From NCBI GenBank assembly GCA_964404165.1, contig CAYOIZ010000027.1:20642-84641 (forward strand): 64,000 bases of DNA. The letters run 5' to 3'. The position numbers and the translations under genes are program-made. Every line of letters begins with the position of its first letter. Within the stretch, counting starts at the first letter, position 1. A model generated the notes under the pieces. It did no database searches, was not told where the DNA came from, and worked only from the letters and a program-made list of their open reading frames with translations. This document shows positions 25,122 to 33,744 of this stretch, one piece after another. The DNA comes from DASYLJ01 sp964404165. GTDB lineage: Bacteria > Desulfobacterota > Binatia > DP-6.

Positions 25122-26318
25122 GTGCGCGACGCGACCCCACTGAATCTCGACGTCCCGGTGGCCCGGCCGGGCGAGTTCCGCCCGCTGACCCTGGGCCCGC
25201 TGGCGGTCTGGCCGCCGGTGGTGCTGGCGCCGATGGCCGGCGTCACCAACCTGCCCTTCCGCACCCTCTGCCGCGAGTTCGGCGCCGGCCTCTACGTCTC
25301 CGAGATGATCACCACGCGCGGCTTCGTCGAGGGCAATGCGATGACGCATCTGCTCGCCAGCAGCAGCGCCGACGAGCGGCCGCGCTCGGTGCAGATATAC
25401 GGCAGCGACCCGCTCGACGTGGAGGAGGCGGCACGCATCCTCGCCGGCGAGGGCGTGCACCACATCGACATGAACTTCGGCTGCCCGGTGCCGAAGGTCA
25501 CGCGGCACGGCGGCGGCAGCGCCATCCCGCTCCGACCGCGGCTCATGGCGCGCCTGGTGCGCGCCGCAGTCCGCGGCGCCGGTGCCGTGCCCGTCACCAT
25601 CAAAGTGCGCAAGGGCATCGACGACGACCTGCCCACGTTCCGCGACGCCGGCACCGTCGCCGAGAACGAGGGCGCGCGCGCCATCGGCCTGCACGCCCGC
25701 ACCGCCGCACAGCTCTACGCCGGCGAGGCCGACTGGAGCGCCATCGCCGAGTTGAAGGCCGCGGTGCGCATCCCCGTCCTCGGCAACGGCGACGTCTGGG
25801 AGTGCTGGGACGCGCTCCGCCTGCTGCGCGCCACCGGCTGCGACGGCGTCATCATCGGTCGCGGTTGTCTGCGGCGGCCATGGCTGTTCGCCGAGCTGGC
25901 CGCGGTGTTCGACGGGCGCGAGCCGGCGCCGCAGCCCCGCCTCGGCGAGATCATCACGCTGATGCGCCGGCATGCCGAGCTGCTGGTCGACTTCTTCGGT
26001 CCGGTGAACGGCATGCGGCAGATGCGCAAGTGGTGCGGCTGGTACACCACCGGCTTCCAGCGCTCGGCGGCGGCGCGGGCGGCCCTCGTGCGCATCACCG
26101 GCATCGACGAGATGATGGAGGTGCTCGCACGCCTCGACGCCGAGGAGCCGTTTCCGATGCACACGGTGCGCGGCAACCGCGTCAAGGACGGTCGCGTGCA
26201 GAAGCGCGTCCATCTCCCCGACGGCTACCTCGCCGATCGCGACGACGACACACCGCCGACCGCGCCGCGCGATCCGGCGGAACGCGCCGCGTGGGAGCGC
26301 GCGCTCGACGGCGGCTGA
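25122..26318 (+). CDS. dusB: tRNA-dihydrouridine synthase (DusB-like)
   Basis: A 398-residue FMN enzyme that reduces uridines in tRNA to dihydrouridine. The TIM-barrel signature VVLAPMAGVTNLPFR, the catalytic-Cys strand HHIDMNFGCPVPKVTR, the KVRKGIDD strand and IGLHARTAAQLY are clear, with the FMN-phosphate site VLGNGDVW. The C-terminal helical tRNA-binding domain is present. It starts at GTG 25122. TTGACC (25086-25091) and a weak TCTCTG (25110-25115) upstream could be its promoter. The exact Dus subgroup is inferred from the best overall resemblance. Confidence 0.88.
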   Translation: MRDATPLNLDVPVARPGEFRPLTLGPLAVWPPVVLAPMAGVTNLPFRTLCREFGAGLYVSEMITTRGFVEGNAMTHLLASSSADERPRSVQIYGSDPLDVEEAARILAGEGVHHIDMNFGCPVPKVTRHGGGSAIPLRPRLMARLVRAAVRGAGAVPVTIKVRKGIDDDLPTFRDAGTVAENEGARAIGLHARTAAQLYAGEADWSAIAELKAAVRIPVLGNGDVWECWDALRLLRATGCDGVIIGRGCLRRPWLFAELAAVFDGREPAPQPRLGEIITLMRRHAELLVDFFGPVNGMRQMRKWCGWYTTGFQRSAAARAALVRITGIDEMMEVLARLDAEEPFPMHTVRGNRVKDGRVQKRVHLPDGYLADRDDDTPPTAPRDPAERAAWERALDGG

Positions 26319-26384
26319 TTCCGTTCTTGCGCTGCGCGCCGCCGGGATGGTACCTGGACCGCCCCTCACGGAAAGGACTCCTCG

Positions 26385-27065
26385 GTGGGATTTCTCCAGG
26401 CCAGCAGCACCGTCGTACGCTTCATCGCCCCGCCACCGGCACGGCTCGACCGCGAGGCGTTCGCCGACGCCGTCGCGCGACGCACCTTCCGCGAGATCGA
26501 GGCCGGCCTCGCCGGCAACAAGCAGGCGTTCGGCTGGGTCGGTATCCACGACCCGCTCGCCGTCGCCCTCACCACCGCCGATCTGTTCTTCCAGCAGTAT
26601 CTCGTCGTCGGCTTCCGCTTCGACCGCTGGGCCATTCCGGCCAAGCTGCTGTGGCTCGAGCGCCGGCGCGTCGAGGAGCAGCGCAAGGCCGAGCGCGGCG
26701 TACCGCGCCTCGGCGCCGCCACCCGTCGCGAGATCAAGGAGGAGATCGAGGCGCGCCTCATGCTGCGCGCGCTCCCCACGCCGAGCCTCTTCGACTGCGC
26801 GTGGAACCTCGAGACCGGCCGCGTCTTCTTCACCGGCAAGCAGAAGGCGGCGCGCGACTGCTTCGTCGACCTGTTCCGCGAGACGTTCGGCATCACGCCG
26901 ATGCCGCTGATCCCCTACCTCGCCGCCGAGTACGTCGGGCTGTCGGCGCAGGCGGTCGAGGCGGTGCGTGCGGTCGAGCCCGCCAATCTGGTGCCCGCGG
27001 CGCAGGAGCCGGCGCACGCCGGCGTGCCGCATCTCGGTCTCGTGCAGCCCGAGGTGTCGGCATGA
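26385..27065 (+). CDS. RdgC-like recombination-associated protein
   Basis: A 226-residue protein resembling the N-terminal two thirds of RdgC, a DNA-binding ring protein that restrains RecA. It shows GRTFREIEAG-like packing (RTFREIEAGLAGNKQAFGWV), LERRRVEEQRKAERGVPRLG, and TRREIKEEIEARL, followed by VFFTGKQKAARDCFVDLFRETFG, which matches the RdgC pattern where a phage-like strand follows. E. coli RdgC has about 303 residues, so this is shorter. Its start is GTG 26385. It overlaps the next gene by 4 bases, and the two may act together. Confidence 0.65.
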   Translation: MGFLQASSTVVRFIAPPPARLDREAFADAVARRTFREIEAGLAGNKQAFGWVGIHDPLAVALTTADLFFQQYLVVGFRFDRWAIPAKLLWLERRRVEEQRKAERGVPRLGAATRREIKEEIEARLMLRALPTPSLFDCAWNLETGRVFFTGKQKAARDCFVDLFRETFGITPMPLIPYLAAEYVGLSAQAVEAVRAVEPANLVPAAQEPAHAGVPHLGLVQPEVSA

Positions 27066-27607
27066 ACGAAGACTTCCTGAGCGTCGTCGAGACCAAGCGC
27101 TTCCTCGGCCGCGAGTTCCTCACCTGGCTGGTGCATCGCCTCGAGGAGGGCGGCGGCAAGGTCGAGTTCGAGGGCGACGTCCTCGAGCTGGCGCTCGGCG
27201 ATCGCGTCGTGCTCGAGGGCGGCGGCCTCGACAAGGCCCGCCTCACCGTCACCGGCGAGGGCGACGTGCGCCCCGAGATGGGCGCCGGCCTGCGCGGCGG
27301 CAAGCTCATGGACCGCGCCCGCATCTCGCTGACGCGCGGCGAGCGACGCTGGGAGCTGGTCCTCGACGGCGGCATGCTCACCTACGACGGGCTCCGCTGC
27401 CCCACCCTCGGCGACAACGACAAGTCGTCGCAGGACGACCCCCGGGCGTCGTTCGAGAACGACCTCTTCCTGCGCCTCGCCGACATCGAGGACGCGGTCA
27501 CCGTCCTCGACCGCCTGTTCGCCGACTTCTGCCGCCTGCGCGGCGCCTCGTCGTGGTCGGGACGCACGCTGCCCGCGCTGCGCGCCTGGGTGGACGGCCT
27601 GCGCTGA
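27062..27607 (+). CDS. Partner of the RdgC-like protein, unknown function
   Basis: A 181-residue soluble protein whose ATG overlaps the RdgC-like stop codon (ATGA). An N-terminal helix (FLGREFLTWLVHRLEEGG) precedes alternating strands (GKVEFEGDVLELALGDRVVLEG, KARLTVTGEGD, RWELVLDGGMLTYDGLRCP). A C-terminal helical segment (VTVLDRLFADFCRLRGASSW) follows. I recognise no family with confidence. Overlap and orientation suggest it completes the function of the truncated RdgC-like protein. Confidence 0.6.
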   Translation: MNEDFLSVVETKRFLGREFLTWLVHRLEEGGGKVEFEGDVLELALGDRVVLEGGGLDKARLTVTGEGDVRPEMGAGLRGGKLMDRARISLTRGERRWELVLDGGMLTYDGLRCPTLGDNDKSSQDDPRASFENDLFLRLADIEDAVTVLDRLFADFCRLRGASSWSGRTLPALRAWVDGLR

Positions 27608-27610
27608 CCC

Positions 27611-27628
27611 CTCCCCTGTTCAGGGGAG
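27611..27628. terminator. Perfect palindrome between RdgC pair and response regulator
   Basis: CTCCCCTG (27611-27618), TT, CAGGGGAG (27621-27628): an 8-bp stem with a 2-base loop, 4 bases after the preceding stop codon. No T-tract follows. It could end the RdgC-like transcript or serve as an operator for the regulator gene 38 bases downstream. Confidence 0.4.
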
Positions 27629-27666
27629 CACGAATCGCCGGACGACGCGGTAGAGTGGCGACACGC

Positions 27667-28329
27667 ATGGCCGAGCCGCCCTACCGCATCCTGCTGGTCG
27701 AAGACGACGCGAACACCCGCGAGCGCCTCGCCAAGGCGGTCGCCGATCACCCGCAGCTGCTGTTGTTGGCGGCCGTCGGATCGTGTGCCGACGCCCGCGC
27801 CGTGCTCGACGCCGACACGCCCGACGTCCTCCTCACCGACCTCGGGCTGCCCGACGGCGACGGCGTCGAGCTGATCCGCGAGGTGCGCCGCCGCAAGCTG
27901 CCGACCGAGGCCATGGTCGTCACCATCTTCGGCGACGAACAGCACGTGGTGGCCGCCATCGAGGCCGGCGCGATGGGCTATCTCCTGAAGGACGGTCCCG
28001 CCGAGTACATCGGCAGCTCCGTCCTCGAGATGATGGCCGGCGGCTCCCCGATCAGCCCGCCCATCGCACGCTATCTCCTGCGTCGCTTCCGCCCGCCCGA
28101 CGCCGGCGACGACGACGCCGCGCCGCCGCGGCTCTCGGTGCGCGAGCACGAGGTCCTGACGCTCATCGTGAAGGGGTTCTCCTACGCCGAGATCGCGCGA
28201 CTGATCGGCGTGTCGGCGCACACCGTCACGACGCACGTGCGGAACATCTACCGGAAGCTGGAGGTGCACTCGCGCGGGGAAGCCGTGTACGAGGCGCTGC
28301 AGTTGGGGCTCGTCAAGATCGACGACTGA
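27667..28329 (+). CDS. NarL/FixJ-type response regulator
   Basis: A 220-residue two-component regulator. The receiver domain (about 6-125) has the acidic pair VEDD (12-14), phospho-acceptor Asp58 in LLTDLGLPDGDG, and Lys in YLLKDGPAEY. The output domain is a LuxR-type helix-turn-helix (about 150-205): LSVREHEVLTLIVKG, YAEIARLIGVSAHTVTTHVRNIYRKL. It probably pairs with the HisKA_3-type kinase at 29.2-31.0 kb, since kinases of that class usually phosphorylate NarL-type regulators. TAGAGT (27651-27656) lies 10 bases before the ATG. Confidence 0.92.
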   Translation: MAEPPYRILLVEDDANTRERLAKAVADHPQLLLLAAVGSCADARAVLDADTPDVLLTDLGLPDGDGVELIREVRRRKLPTEAMVVTIFGDEQHVVAAIEAGAMGYLLKDGPAEYIGSSVLEMMAGGSPISPPIARYLLRRFRPPDAGDDDAAPPRLSVREHEVLTLIVKGFSYAEIARLIGVSAHTVTTHVRNIYRKLEVHSRGEAVYEALQLGLVKIDD

Positions 28330-28560
28330 TCGGGGGGCGGCGCGGGGGTTAGGGGGGGGAAACCCCCCCCGAAAAAGGGTAATAAACCCCGGAAGGAAAA
28401 CCAAACCCAAAAATAGAAATNNNNNNNNNNCCCCCTCTTGTGGGGGGGGGGGGGGGGGGGGGGGGGGGGCTACGCGCCCCGGTCCTCGGTGTAAGCACGC
28501 CGTCATGGAACCGATCCCGCTCTCGTAGATCGTGGCGCGTGCTAACACCTGCGGGGGCGC
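28330..28560. other. Assembly gap with low-quality flanks
   Basis: Ten N (28421-28430) mark a scaffold gap. The left flank is an abnormal mix of G, C and A homopolymers (about 28335-28420), and the right flank carries a run of 28 G (28442-28469). The composition is unlike anything else in the window and looks like sequencing error at contig ends. From here to 28630 (about 300 bases) I see no gene; the true distance between the flanking genes is unknown. Confidence 0.9.
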
Positions 28561-28630
28561 TATGCCCCCACCACCCCCACGCCGCTCGACCGTCGCGACT
28601 CCGATCGCCACACTGCAGCCCTCGCGTCGG

Positions 28631-29155
28631 CTATCGCCTGCGCGCGCGCATCACCGTGTCCAGCAATGGTCGGAACGTGCGCGAGACCATGCTTTCCTCG
28701 CACGTCGCGACCGTGCGGAGGATCTCGACGTAGTCGTCTGGTAAGCCGTGCTCGATGGCGCCGGCGACGATGATCGACATGTAGCGCGTCGAGGGACGCA
28801 GGTTCTCGTCGCGGCGGTCGGAGCTCAGGGAGCAGGCTTCGACGGGCGGGTCGGCGACGACGACCAGCGGTTCGACGGGCACGACGACGCGCTGGTAGTT
28901 GCCGATCAGGACGCCTTCGGTGAGCTCGATGTGCTCGAGGTCGTCGGAGCTGACCTCGAATGCCACGCCGAGCGCCGCGGTGGCGGCGTCGGGGACCAGG
29001 TTGGCGAAGGCTTCGCCGATCGGGAGCAGCGGCGGTTTGTCGAAGACGACGCGCCAGCCGGGGACGCGGACCGGCACGGCGCGCTGGAAGGCGATGCGGC
29101 GGCGCCCCTCGAGGGTGTCGCGCTGCATGTTCGAGCCGTAGGCGAAGTACCACAT
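28631..29155 (-). CDS. Gamma-glutamylcyclotransferase-like protein
   Basis: A 174-residue cytoplasmic protein of the GGCT fold, whose enzymes release 5-oxoproline from gamma-glutamyl peptides. The substrate-binding signature FAYGSNM is at residues 4-10. The region LEHIELTEGVLIGNYQRV contains Glu residues in the position of the catalytic acid. AIEHGLPDDYVEIL is typical of the C-terminal helix in this family. It begins 3 bases after the kinase gene's stop on the same strand and may be co-transcribed. The exact substrate is not certain. Confidence 0.82.
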   Translation of the reverse strand: MWYFAYGSNMQRDTLEGRRRIAFQRAVPVRVPGWRVVFDKPPLLPIGEAFANLVPDAATAALGVAFEVSSDDLEHIELTEGVLIGNYQRVVVPVEPLVVVADPPVEACSLSSDRRDENLRPSTRYMSIIVAGAIEHGLPDDYVEILRTVATCEESMVSRTFRPLLDTVMRARRR

Positions 29156-29158
29156 GCG

Positions 29159-30994
29159 TCAGGCGGCGAGCGGCAACCAGAGGCGCACCGCCGTGCCGAC
29201 GCCCGTCGAGGCGATCGTCACCTGGCCGCCCAGCGAGGCGGCGCGCCGGCGCATGTTGCGCAACCCCCGCCCCTCCGGTCGCGCCGGGTCGATGCCGGCC
29301 CCGTCGTCGGAGATCTCGACGAACACGCCGGGGCCGCCGCCGTTGGCTTCGCGCCCGGTACGAACGGTGATGGTGTGCGCCCCCGCGTGCTTGATCACGT
29401 TGGTGATGGCCTCCTGCACGATCCGCAGCGCCTGTAGCACACGATCGGGGCCGAAGCCCGGGATCGCGGGCAGGTCCGTCACCTGCCAGGCGAAGTCGAT
29501 GCCGTTGCGGCGCAGCCGCGGCTCGAGACGTCCGCGGATGACGCCGAGGACCGCGAGCAGGTCCTCCTCGACCGGATCGAGCGAGTCGATGACGAGCCGC
29601 AGATCGTCGAGCGCGTCGCGCAGCGCATCGGCGATGCCGTCCGGGGTGGCGCGACCGCTCTCCACCAGCGCCAGCGTCGAGACGAGCTGCCCGCCCATGC
29701 CGTCGTGCATGTCGCGCATGATGCGATCGCGTTCCTGCGCGACCGCGCGCTCGCCCTCGAGCTGGCGCAACCGATCGTAGTTGCGCTCGAGCTCGGACGC
29801 CTTCTCACGTACGCGGCGCTCGAGCTCGCTGTTGAGCGTCTCCGCCTCGGTGAGGCCGTCGGAGAGGTGCGTCAGCACGCTCCAGCCGCCGGCCAGCATG
29901 CCCAGCGCGGGCAGGTACGGCGTCAGCAGGACACCGAAGAGCAGATGGCCCGTCATGACCGACGCCACGTCGTGCACGCCGCACCCGATGGCGATCAGGC
30001 CGGGGACGAGCGTCCCGCGCGCGCTCCGCAGCCGGCCGAGACGGCTCGCGGGCATGACCAACGTCATCAGGTAGATCGCGAGGGCGATCGTCGCGATGCC
30101 CCAGACCACCACCACCGAGAAGCGGTGGATCGGCGGCGCCAGGAAGAAGATGGCCGTGAACAGCACCGCCTGCAGGACGAGCCCGGCCTCGACCCGCGAC
30201 CGCCGCAGGCCGAGCATGCGATGGAACGCGACGACGAAGCAGCACACGCAGGCGTTCTGGGATGCGGCCTGGAGCCACTCCCAGATCGCCGTCGGCATCG
30301 GGACGTGGACGACGTAGGCGTCGACGCTGGTCGCGGCCCACGCCGCCACCGCCGGCACCATCCAGCGGTAGGCCCCGAACTGATCGCGGCGCAGATAGAT
30401 GCCGGCGATGAGCAGCGCCATGCCGAGCGTCATCATCGAGGCGATCTGCACGAGCGTCACCTGGGCGAAGACGCGCGACGTGTACGCCGGCCGCAGCAAC
30501 CGCTCCGGGCCGACGTGGAACGGGGCCAGGAGCCCGGGGGAGCTGGCGTTCATCCGCAGCCGCAGATCGAGCACGTTGGCTCCCGGATGCAGCAGCCCCG
30601 TCGGGATGCTGTAGAGCTGCGGCTGGTTCCAGCCGCGGACCAACGGCTCGGTGAAGGGACCCGTGGCCCCCACGAGGTGCCCGTTCACCCAGGCCTCGAC
30701 GGCCATCGCCGCGCGCGGCAGGTAGAGCGACCACAGCTCGTCCGGCGCCTGCGGCAGCGTCACGTCGGCGCGGTACCACGCCTCGGTGGCGAGCTGGCGG
30801 CGCCAGTAGGTCCACACGTCGGGGAGCTGCCGCGTCTCCCACCCGGTCGTGTCCGCTGACGGCGGGGCATCGCGCACCCCGGGCAGCATGCGCGCGGCGT
30901 CGATCGTGAGGACTCCCGTCGACGGCACGCTGCTGCAGCTCGCGAGCAGCGCGAGCAGTGGGACGGCGAGCCATCGGATCCGCCGAGACGTCAC
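29159..30994 (-). CDS. Sensor histidine kinase with exported jelly-roll and 7TM region
   Basis: A 611-residue membrane kinase. A lipoprotein-like or cleavable signal (RWLAVPLLALLASCSS) is followed by an extracytoplasmic beta-sandwich (about 40-190; ELWSLYLPRAAMAVEAWVNG) resembling the carbohydrate-binding-like sensor of 7TMR-DISM proteins. About seven membrane helices (200-385) and a coiled coil follow. The HisKA_3 motif is RDMHDGMGGQL with His430, then the ATPase N-box EAITNVIKHAG and DDGAGID. GTG 30994 is chosen because TATACA (31008-31003) stands 8 bases upstream. It is the likely partner of the NarL-type regulator. Confidence 0.88.
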   Translation of the reverse strand: MTSRRIRWLAVPLLALLASCSSVPSTGVLTIDAARMLPGVRDAPPSADTTGWETRQLPDVWTYWRRQLATEAWYRADVTLPQAPDELWSLYLPRAAMAVEAWVNGHLVGATGPFTEPLVRGWNQPQLYSIPTGLLHPGANVLDLRLRMNASSPGLLAPFHVGPERLLRPAYTSRVFAQVTLVQIASMMTLGMALLIAGIYLRRDQFGAYRWMVPAVAAWAATSVDAYVVHVPMPTAIWEWLQAASQNACVCCFVVAFHRMLGLRRSRVEAGLVLQAVLFTAIFFLAPPIHRFSVVVVWGIATIALAIYLMTLVMPASRLGRLRSARGTLVPGLIAIGCGVHDVASVMTGHLLFGVLLTPYLPALGMLAGGWSVLTHLSDGLTEAETLNSELERRVREKASELERNYDRLRQLEGERAVAQERDRIMRDMHDGMGGQLVSTLALVESGRATPDGIADALRDALDDLRLVIDSLDPVEEDLLAVLGVIRGRLEPRLRRNGIDFAWQVTDLPAIPGFGPDRVLQALRIVQEAITNVIKHAGAHTITVRTGREANGGGPGVFVEISDDGAGIDPARPEGRGLRNMRRRAASLGGQVTIASTGVGTAVRLWLPLAA

Positions 30995-31054
30995 GGCGGG
31001 ACTGTATACCGCACCTCGCACCGGAATGCCGGCTCCCCTATCATCGCATCCCGC

Positions 31055-33706
31055 ATGGCTCGTGACTGGAGGGACTACGCCGCCGAGGGCATTCTCCGCG
31101 ACGGCACCTCCGTCCATCTCCGCGCCATCCGGCCCGACGACCGCGAGCGCCTGGCCACCGCCTTCGCGCAGCTCAGTCCCGAGTCGGTGTACCTGCGCTT
31201 CTTCCGCGCCAAGCAACGCCTCACGGAGCTCGAGCTGACGAGCTTCACCGAGCTCGACTTCCGTCACCGGGTGGGCCTGTTCGCCACGCTCCGGCACGAC
31301 GGCGACGAGCGCATCGTCGGCGTCGCCCGCTACGCCGCCGGTGATCCCCCGACGCGCGCCGAGGTCGCGTTCACCGTCGGGGATGCATTCCAGGGACGCG
31401 GCGTCGGTACGCTGCTGCTCGAGCACCTGGTGCTGATCGCCCGCCACAACGGCATCACCGAGTTCGAGGCCGAGGTGCTCGGCGAGAACAACCGCATGCT
31501 GCGCATGTTCGCGCACAGCGGGTTCCGCGTGACGCGCGCCCTCGACGCCGGCGTGTTCCACGTCTCGTTCCCGACCGAAGAGACGCCGGCCCACCAGGAG
31601 GCGAACGACCGCCGCGAGCGCACCGCCGCCGCCGAGAGCGTGCGTCCCATCCTGGCGCCGCGGTCGGTGGCCGTGGTCGGCGCCTCGCGGCGTCCCGGCT
31701 CGCTCGGCCACGCGCTGCTCGCCAACCTGCGCACCAGCGGGTTCTCGGGCACGATCCATCCGGTCAATCCCGCCGCCGACGAGCTGCAGGGCCTGCCCAG
31801 CCATCCGACGGTGCGCGCCATCGGCACGCCCGTCGACCTCGCCGTGATCGCGGTGCCGGCGGCGCAGGTCGAGGCCGTGGTGCGCGACTGTGCCGACGCC
31901 GGCGTGCGCGCCGTCGTCGTCGTCTCGGCCGGCTTCGGAGAGGCATCCGAGGCGGGCCGCGAGGTCCAGGACCGGTTGGTCGCCCTCGTACGCGGCTCGG
32001 GCATGCGTCTCGTCGGCCCGAACTGCATGGGGGTGATCAACACGGATCCCGCCGTGTCGCTGCACGCGACGTTCGCGCCCACCCGGCCGCCCGCGGGCCA
32101 CGTCGCCATGCTGTCGCAGAGCGGCGCCCTCGGCCTCGCCATCCTCGATCACGTGCGCGCGCTCGACCTCGGCATCTCGAGCTTCGTCTCGGTCGGCAAC
32201 AAGGCCGACGTGTCGAGCAACGATCTGCTCGCCTACTGGGCCGGCGACGAGCGCACGCGCGTCATCCTGTTGTACCTCGAGAGCTTCGGGAACCCCGGCA
32301 AGTTCGCGCGGATCGCGCCCGAGGTGTCGCGCGACAAGCCGATCGTCGCCGTGAAGTCCGGCCGATCGGCCGCCGGCACGCGTGCGGCGCGCAGCCATTC
32401 GGCGGCGCTCGCCGACCTCGACGTCGCCGTCGACGCGCTCTTCGAGCACGCCGGCGTCATCCGCACCGAGACGCTCGAGGACATGTTCGACGTCGCCATC
32501 CTGCTCTCGACGCAGCCGGTGCCGCCGGGGTCGCGCGTCGGCGTCGTCACCAACGCCGGCGGCCCGGGCGTGCTCCTCGCCGACGCCTGCGAGGCGCGTG
32601 GGCTGACGCTGCCGGGGCTCGGCGGCGGGCTCGCGAATCCCGTCGACCTGACACCGCTCGCGACGGCGGCGCAGTACGAGCAGGCGATCGCCGCCGTCGG
32701 CGCGGATGCGGCGGTCGATTCGGTCGTGGTGCTGTACGTGCCGCCGATCGTGACGCGCCCCGAGACCATCGCCGCTGCGATCGCGCGCGGCGCGGCGGCG
32801 GTGCCGGCGGAGAAACCCGTCCTCACCGTGTTCCTGTCGGCGCGCGGGGCGCCGGCGGTGCTCGGCGACGGACCGCGCGGCCCCCTGCCCTCGTACAGCT
32901 TCCCGGAGAACGCGGCGCGCGCGCTGGCCGCCGCCGAGGGTTGGGGACGATGGCGGCAACGGCCGCGCGGCACGGCGATCACGGTCGAACGCTTCGCGCG
33001 TGACGCCATCCGCGCCGTCGTCGACCGCGTACTCGAGCGCAGCCCCGGACCCGTGTGGCTCGACGTCGACGACCTCGCCAGCATCCTCCGCGCCGCCGGC
33101 ATCGAGTTCGCGGAGACGATCACGACGACGCCCGCCCGCGCCCTCGACGTCGCGCCGCGGCTCGGCTACCCGCTGGTCGCGAAGGCCGTCGTGCCGGGGC
33201 TGCTGCACAAGAGCGACGTCGGCGGCGTCCTCCTCGGCCTGACCTCGCCGGAGGCCCTGGCCGCGGGTCTCGCCATGCTCGAGACCCGCATGATCGCCGC
33301 CGGACACGCCTTCGAGACCGTGCTGCTGCAGCGCGAGGTGTCGGGCGGCATCGAGGCCCTCGTCGGCGTCACCACCGACGACACCTTCGGACCGCTCGTC
33401 GTGTGCGGCCTCGGCGGCGTGCTCGTCGAGCTGCTGCGCGACGTCGGCTACCGCCTGCCGCCCGTCACCGACGTGGACGCCGCGGACCTGCTGGCCCGGC
33501 TGCGCGCGACCCGGCTGCTCGACGGCTGGCGCGGCGGCCCCGCCGGCGATCGTGCCGCGCTGGTCGACGTCGTCCAGCGGGTGTCGGCGCTCGTCGACGT
33601 CGTCCCCGAGCTGCGCGAGCTCGATCTCAACCCCGTGAAGGTGCTGGCGCCGGGCGCCGGCTGCGTGGTCGTCGACGGCCGCATGCGCATCGGCCCGCGC
33701 GCCTGA
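31055..33706 (+). CDS. GNAT acetyltransferase fused to acyl-CoA synthetase (ADP-forming)
   Basis: An 883-residue multidomain protein. Residues 1-165 are a GNAT domain (acetyl-CoA motif QGRGVG, 113-118). Then come the CoA-binding Rossmann domain (about 198-330; SVAVVGASRRPGSLGH), the succinyl-CoA-synthetase-like domain with the phosphorylatable His448 in ARSHSAALA, and an ATP-grasp domain (about 670-880; YPLVAKAVVPGLLHKSDVGGV). This is the Pat-type architecture of protein lysine acetyltransferases that control acetyl-CoA synthetase, but with GNAT at the N-terminus. His448 suggests the ligase half may be catalytic. TATCAT (31039-31044) lies 10 bases before the ATG. Confidence 0.9.
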   Translation: MARDWRDYAAEGILRDGTSVHLRAIRPDDRERLATAFAQLSPESVYLRFFRAKQRLTELELTSFTELDFRHRVGLFATLRHDGDERIVGVARYAAGDPPTRAEVAFTVGDAFQGRGVGTLLLEHLVLIARHNGITEFEAEVLGENNRMLRMFAHSGFRVTRALDAGVFHVSFPTEETPAHQEANDRRERTAAAESVRPILAPRSVAVVGASRRPGSLGHALLANLRTSGFSGTIHPVNPAADELQGLPSHPTVRAIGTPVDLAVIAVPAAQVEAVVRDCADAGVRAVVVVSAGFGEASEAGREVQDRLVALVRGSGMRLVGPNCMGVINTDPAVSLHATFAPTRPPAGHVAMLSQSGALGLAILDHVRALDLGISSFVSVGNKADVSSNDLLAYWAGDERTRVILLYLESFGNPGKFARIAPEVSRDKPIVAVKSGRSAAGTRAARSHSAALADLDVAVDALFEHAGVIRTETLEDMFDVAILLSTQPVPPGSRVGVVTNAGGPGVLLADACEARGLTLPGLGGGLANPVDLTPLATAAQYEQAIAAVGADAAVDSVVVLYVPPIVTRPETIAAAIARGAAAVPAEKPVLTVFLSARGAPAVLGDGPRGPLPSYSFPENAARALAAAEGWGRWRQRPRGTAITVERFARDAIRAVVDRVLERSPGPVWLDVDDLASILRAAGIEFAETITTTPARALDVAPRLGYPLVAKAVVPGLLHKSDVGGVLLGLTSPEALAAGLAMLETRMIAAGHAFETVLLQREVSGGIEALVGVTTDDTFGPLVVCGLGGVLVELLRDVGYRLPPVTDVDAADLLARLRATRLLDGWRGGPAGDRAALVDVVQRVSALVDVVPELRELDLNPVKVLAPGAGCVVVDGRMRIGPRA

Positions 33707-33707
33707 C

Positions 33708-33736
33708 TTGCACGCCGCCAGCGCGCGCGGTACGCC
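33708..33736 (+). promoter_or_regulatory. Putative promoter of the ArsC-like gene, leaderless type
   Basis: TTGCAC (33708-33713), 17-base spacer, TACGCC (33731-33736), then 8 bases to the ATG at 33745. There is no Shine-Dalgarno site. The -35 begins 2 bases after the preceding stop codon. Confidence 0.4.
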
Positions 33737-33744
33737 GTCGCGCG

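Noticed and set aside
24489..27607. Very long open frames on both strands across sigma factor, dusB and RdgC-like genes
   Set aside because: Arg/Ala-rich translations with no domain; explained by high GC third positions of the real genes.
28442..28469. Poly-G tract as a phase-variable repeat
   Set aside because: It abuts an N gap and noisy sequence and lies outside any gene; an assembly artefact is more likely.
29159..33307. A 1382-codon minus frame extending far upstream of the kinase
   Set aside because: The part above 30994 is antisense to the GNAT-ligase gene and has no homology; the kinase starts at the GTG after the TATACA element.
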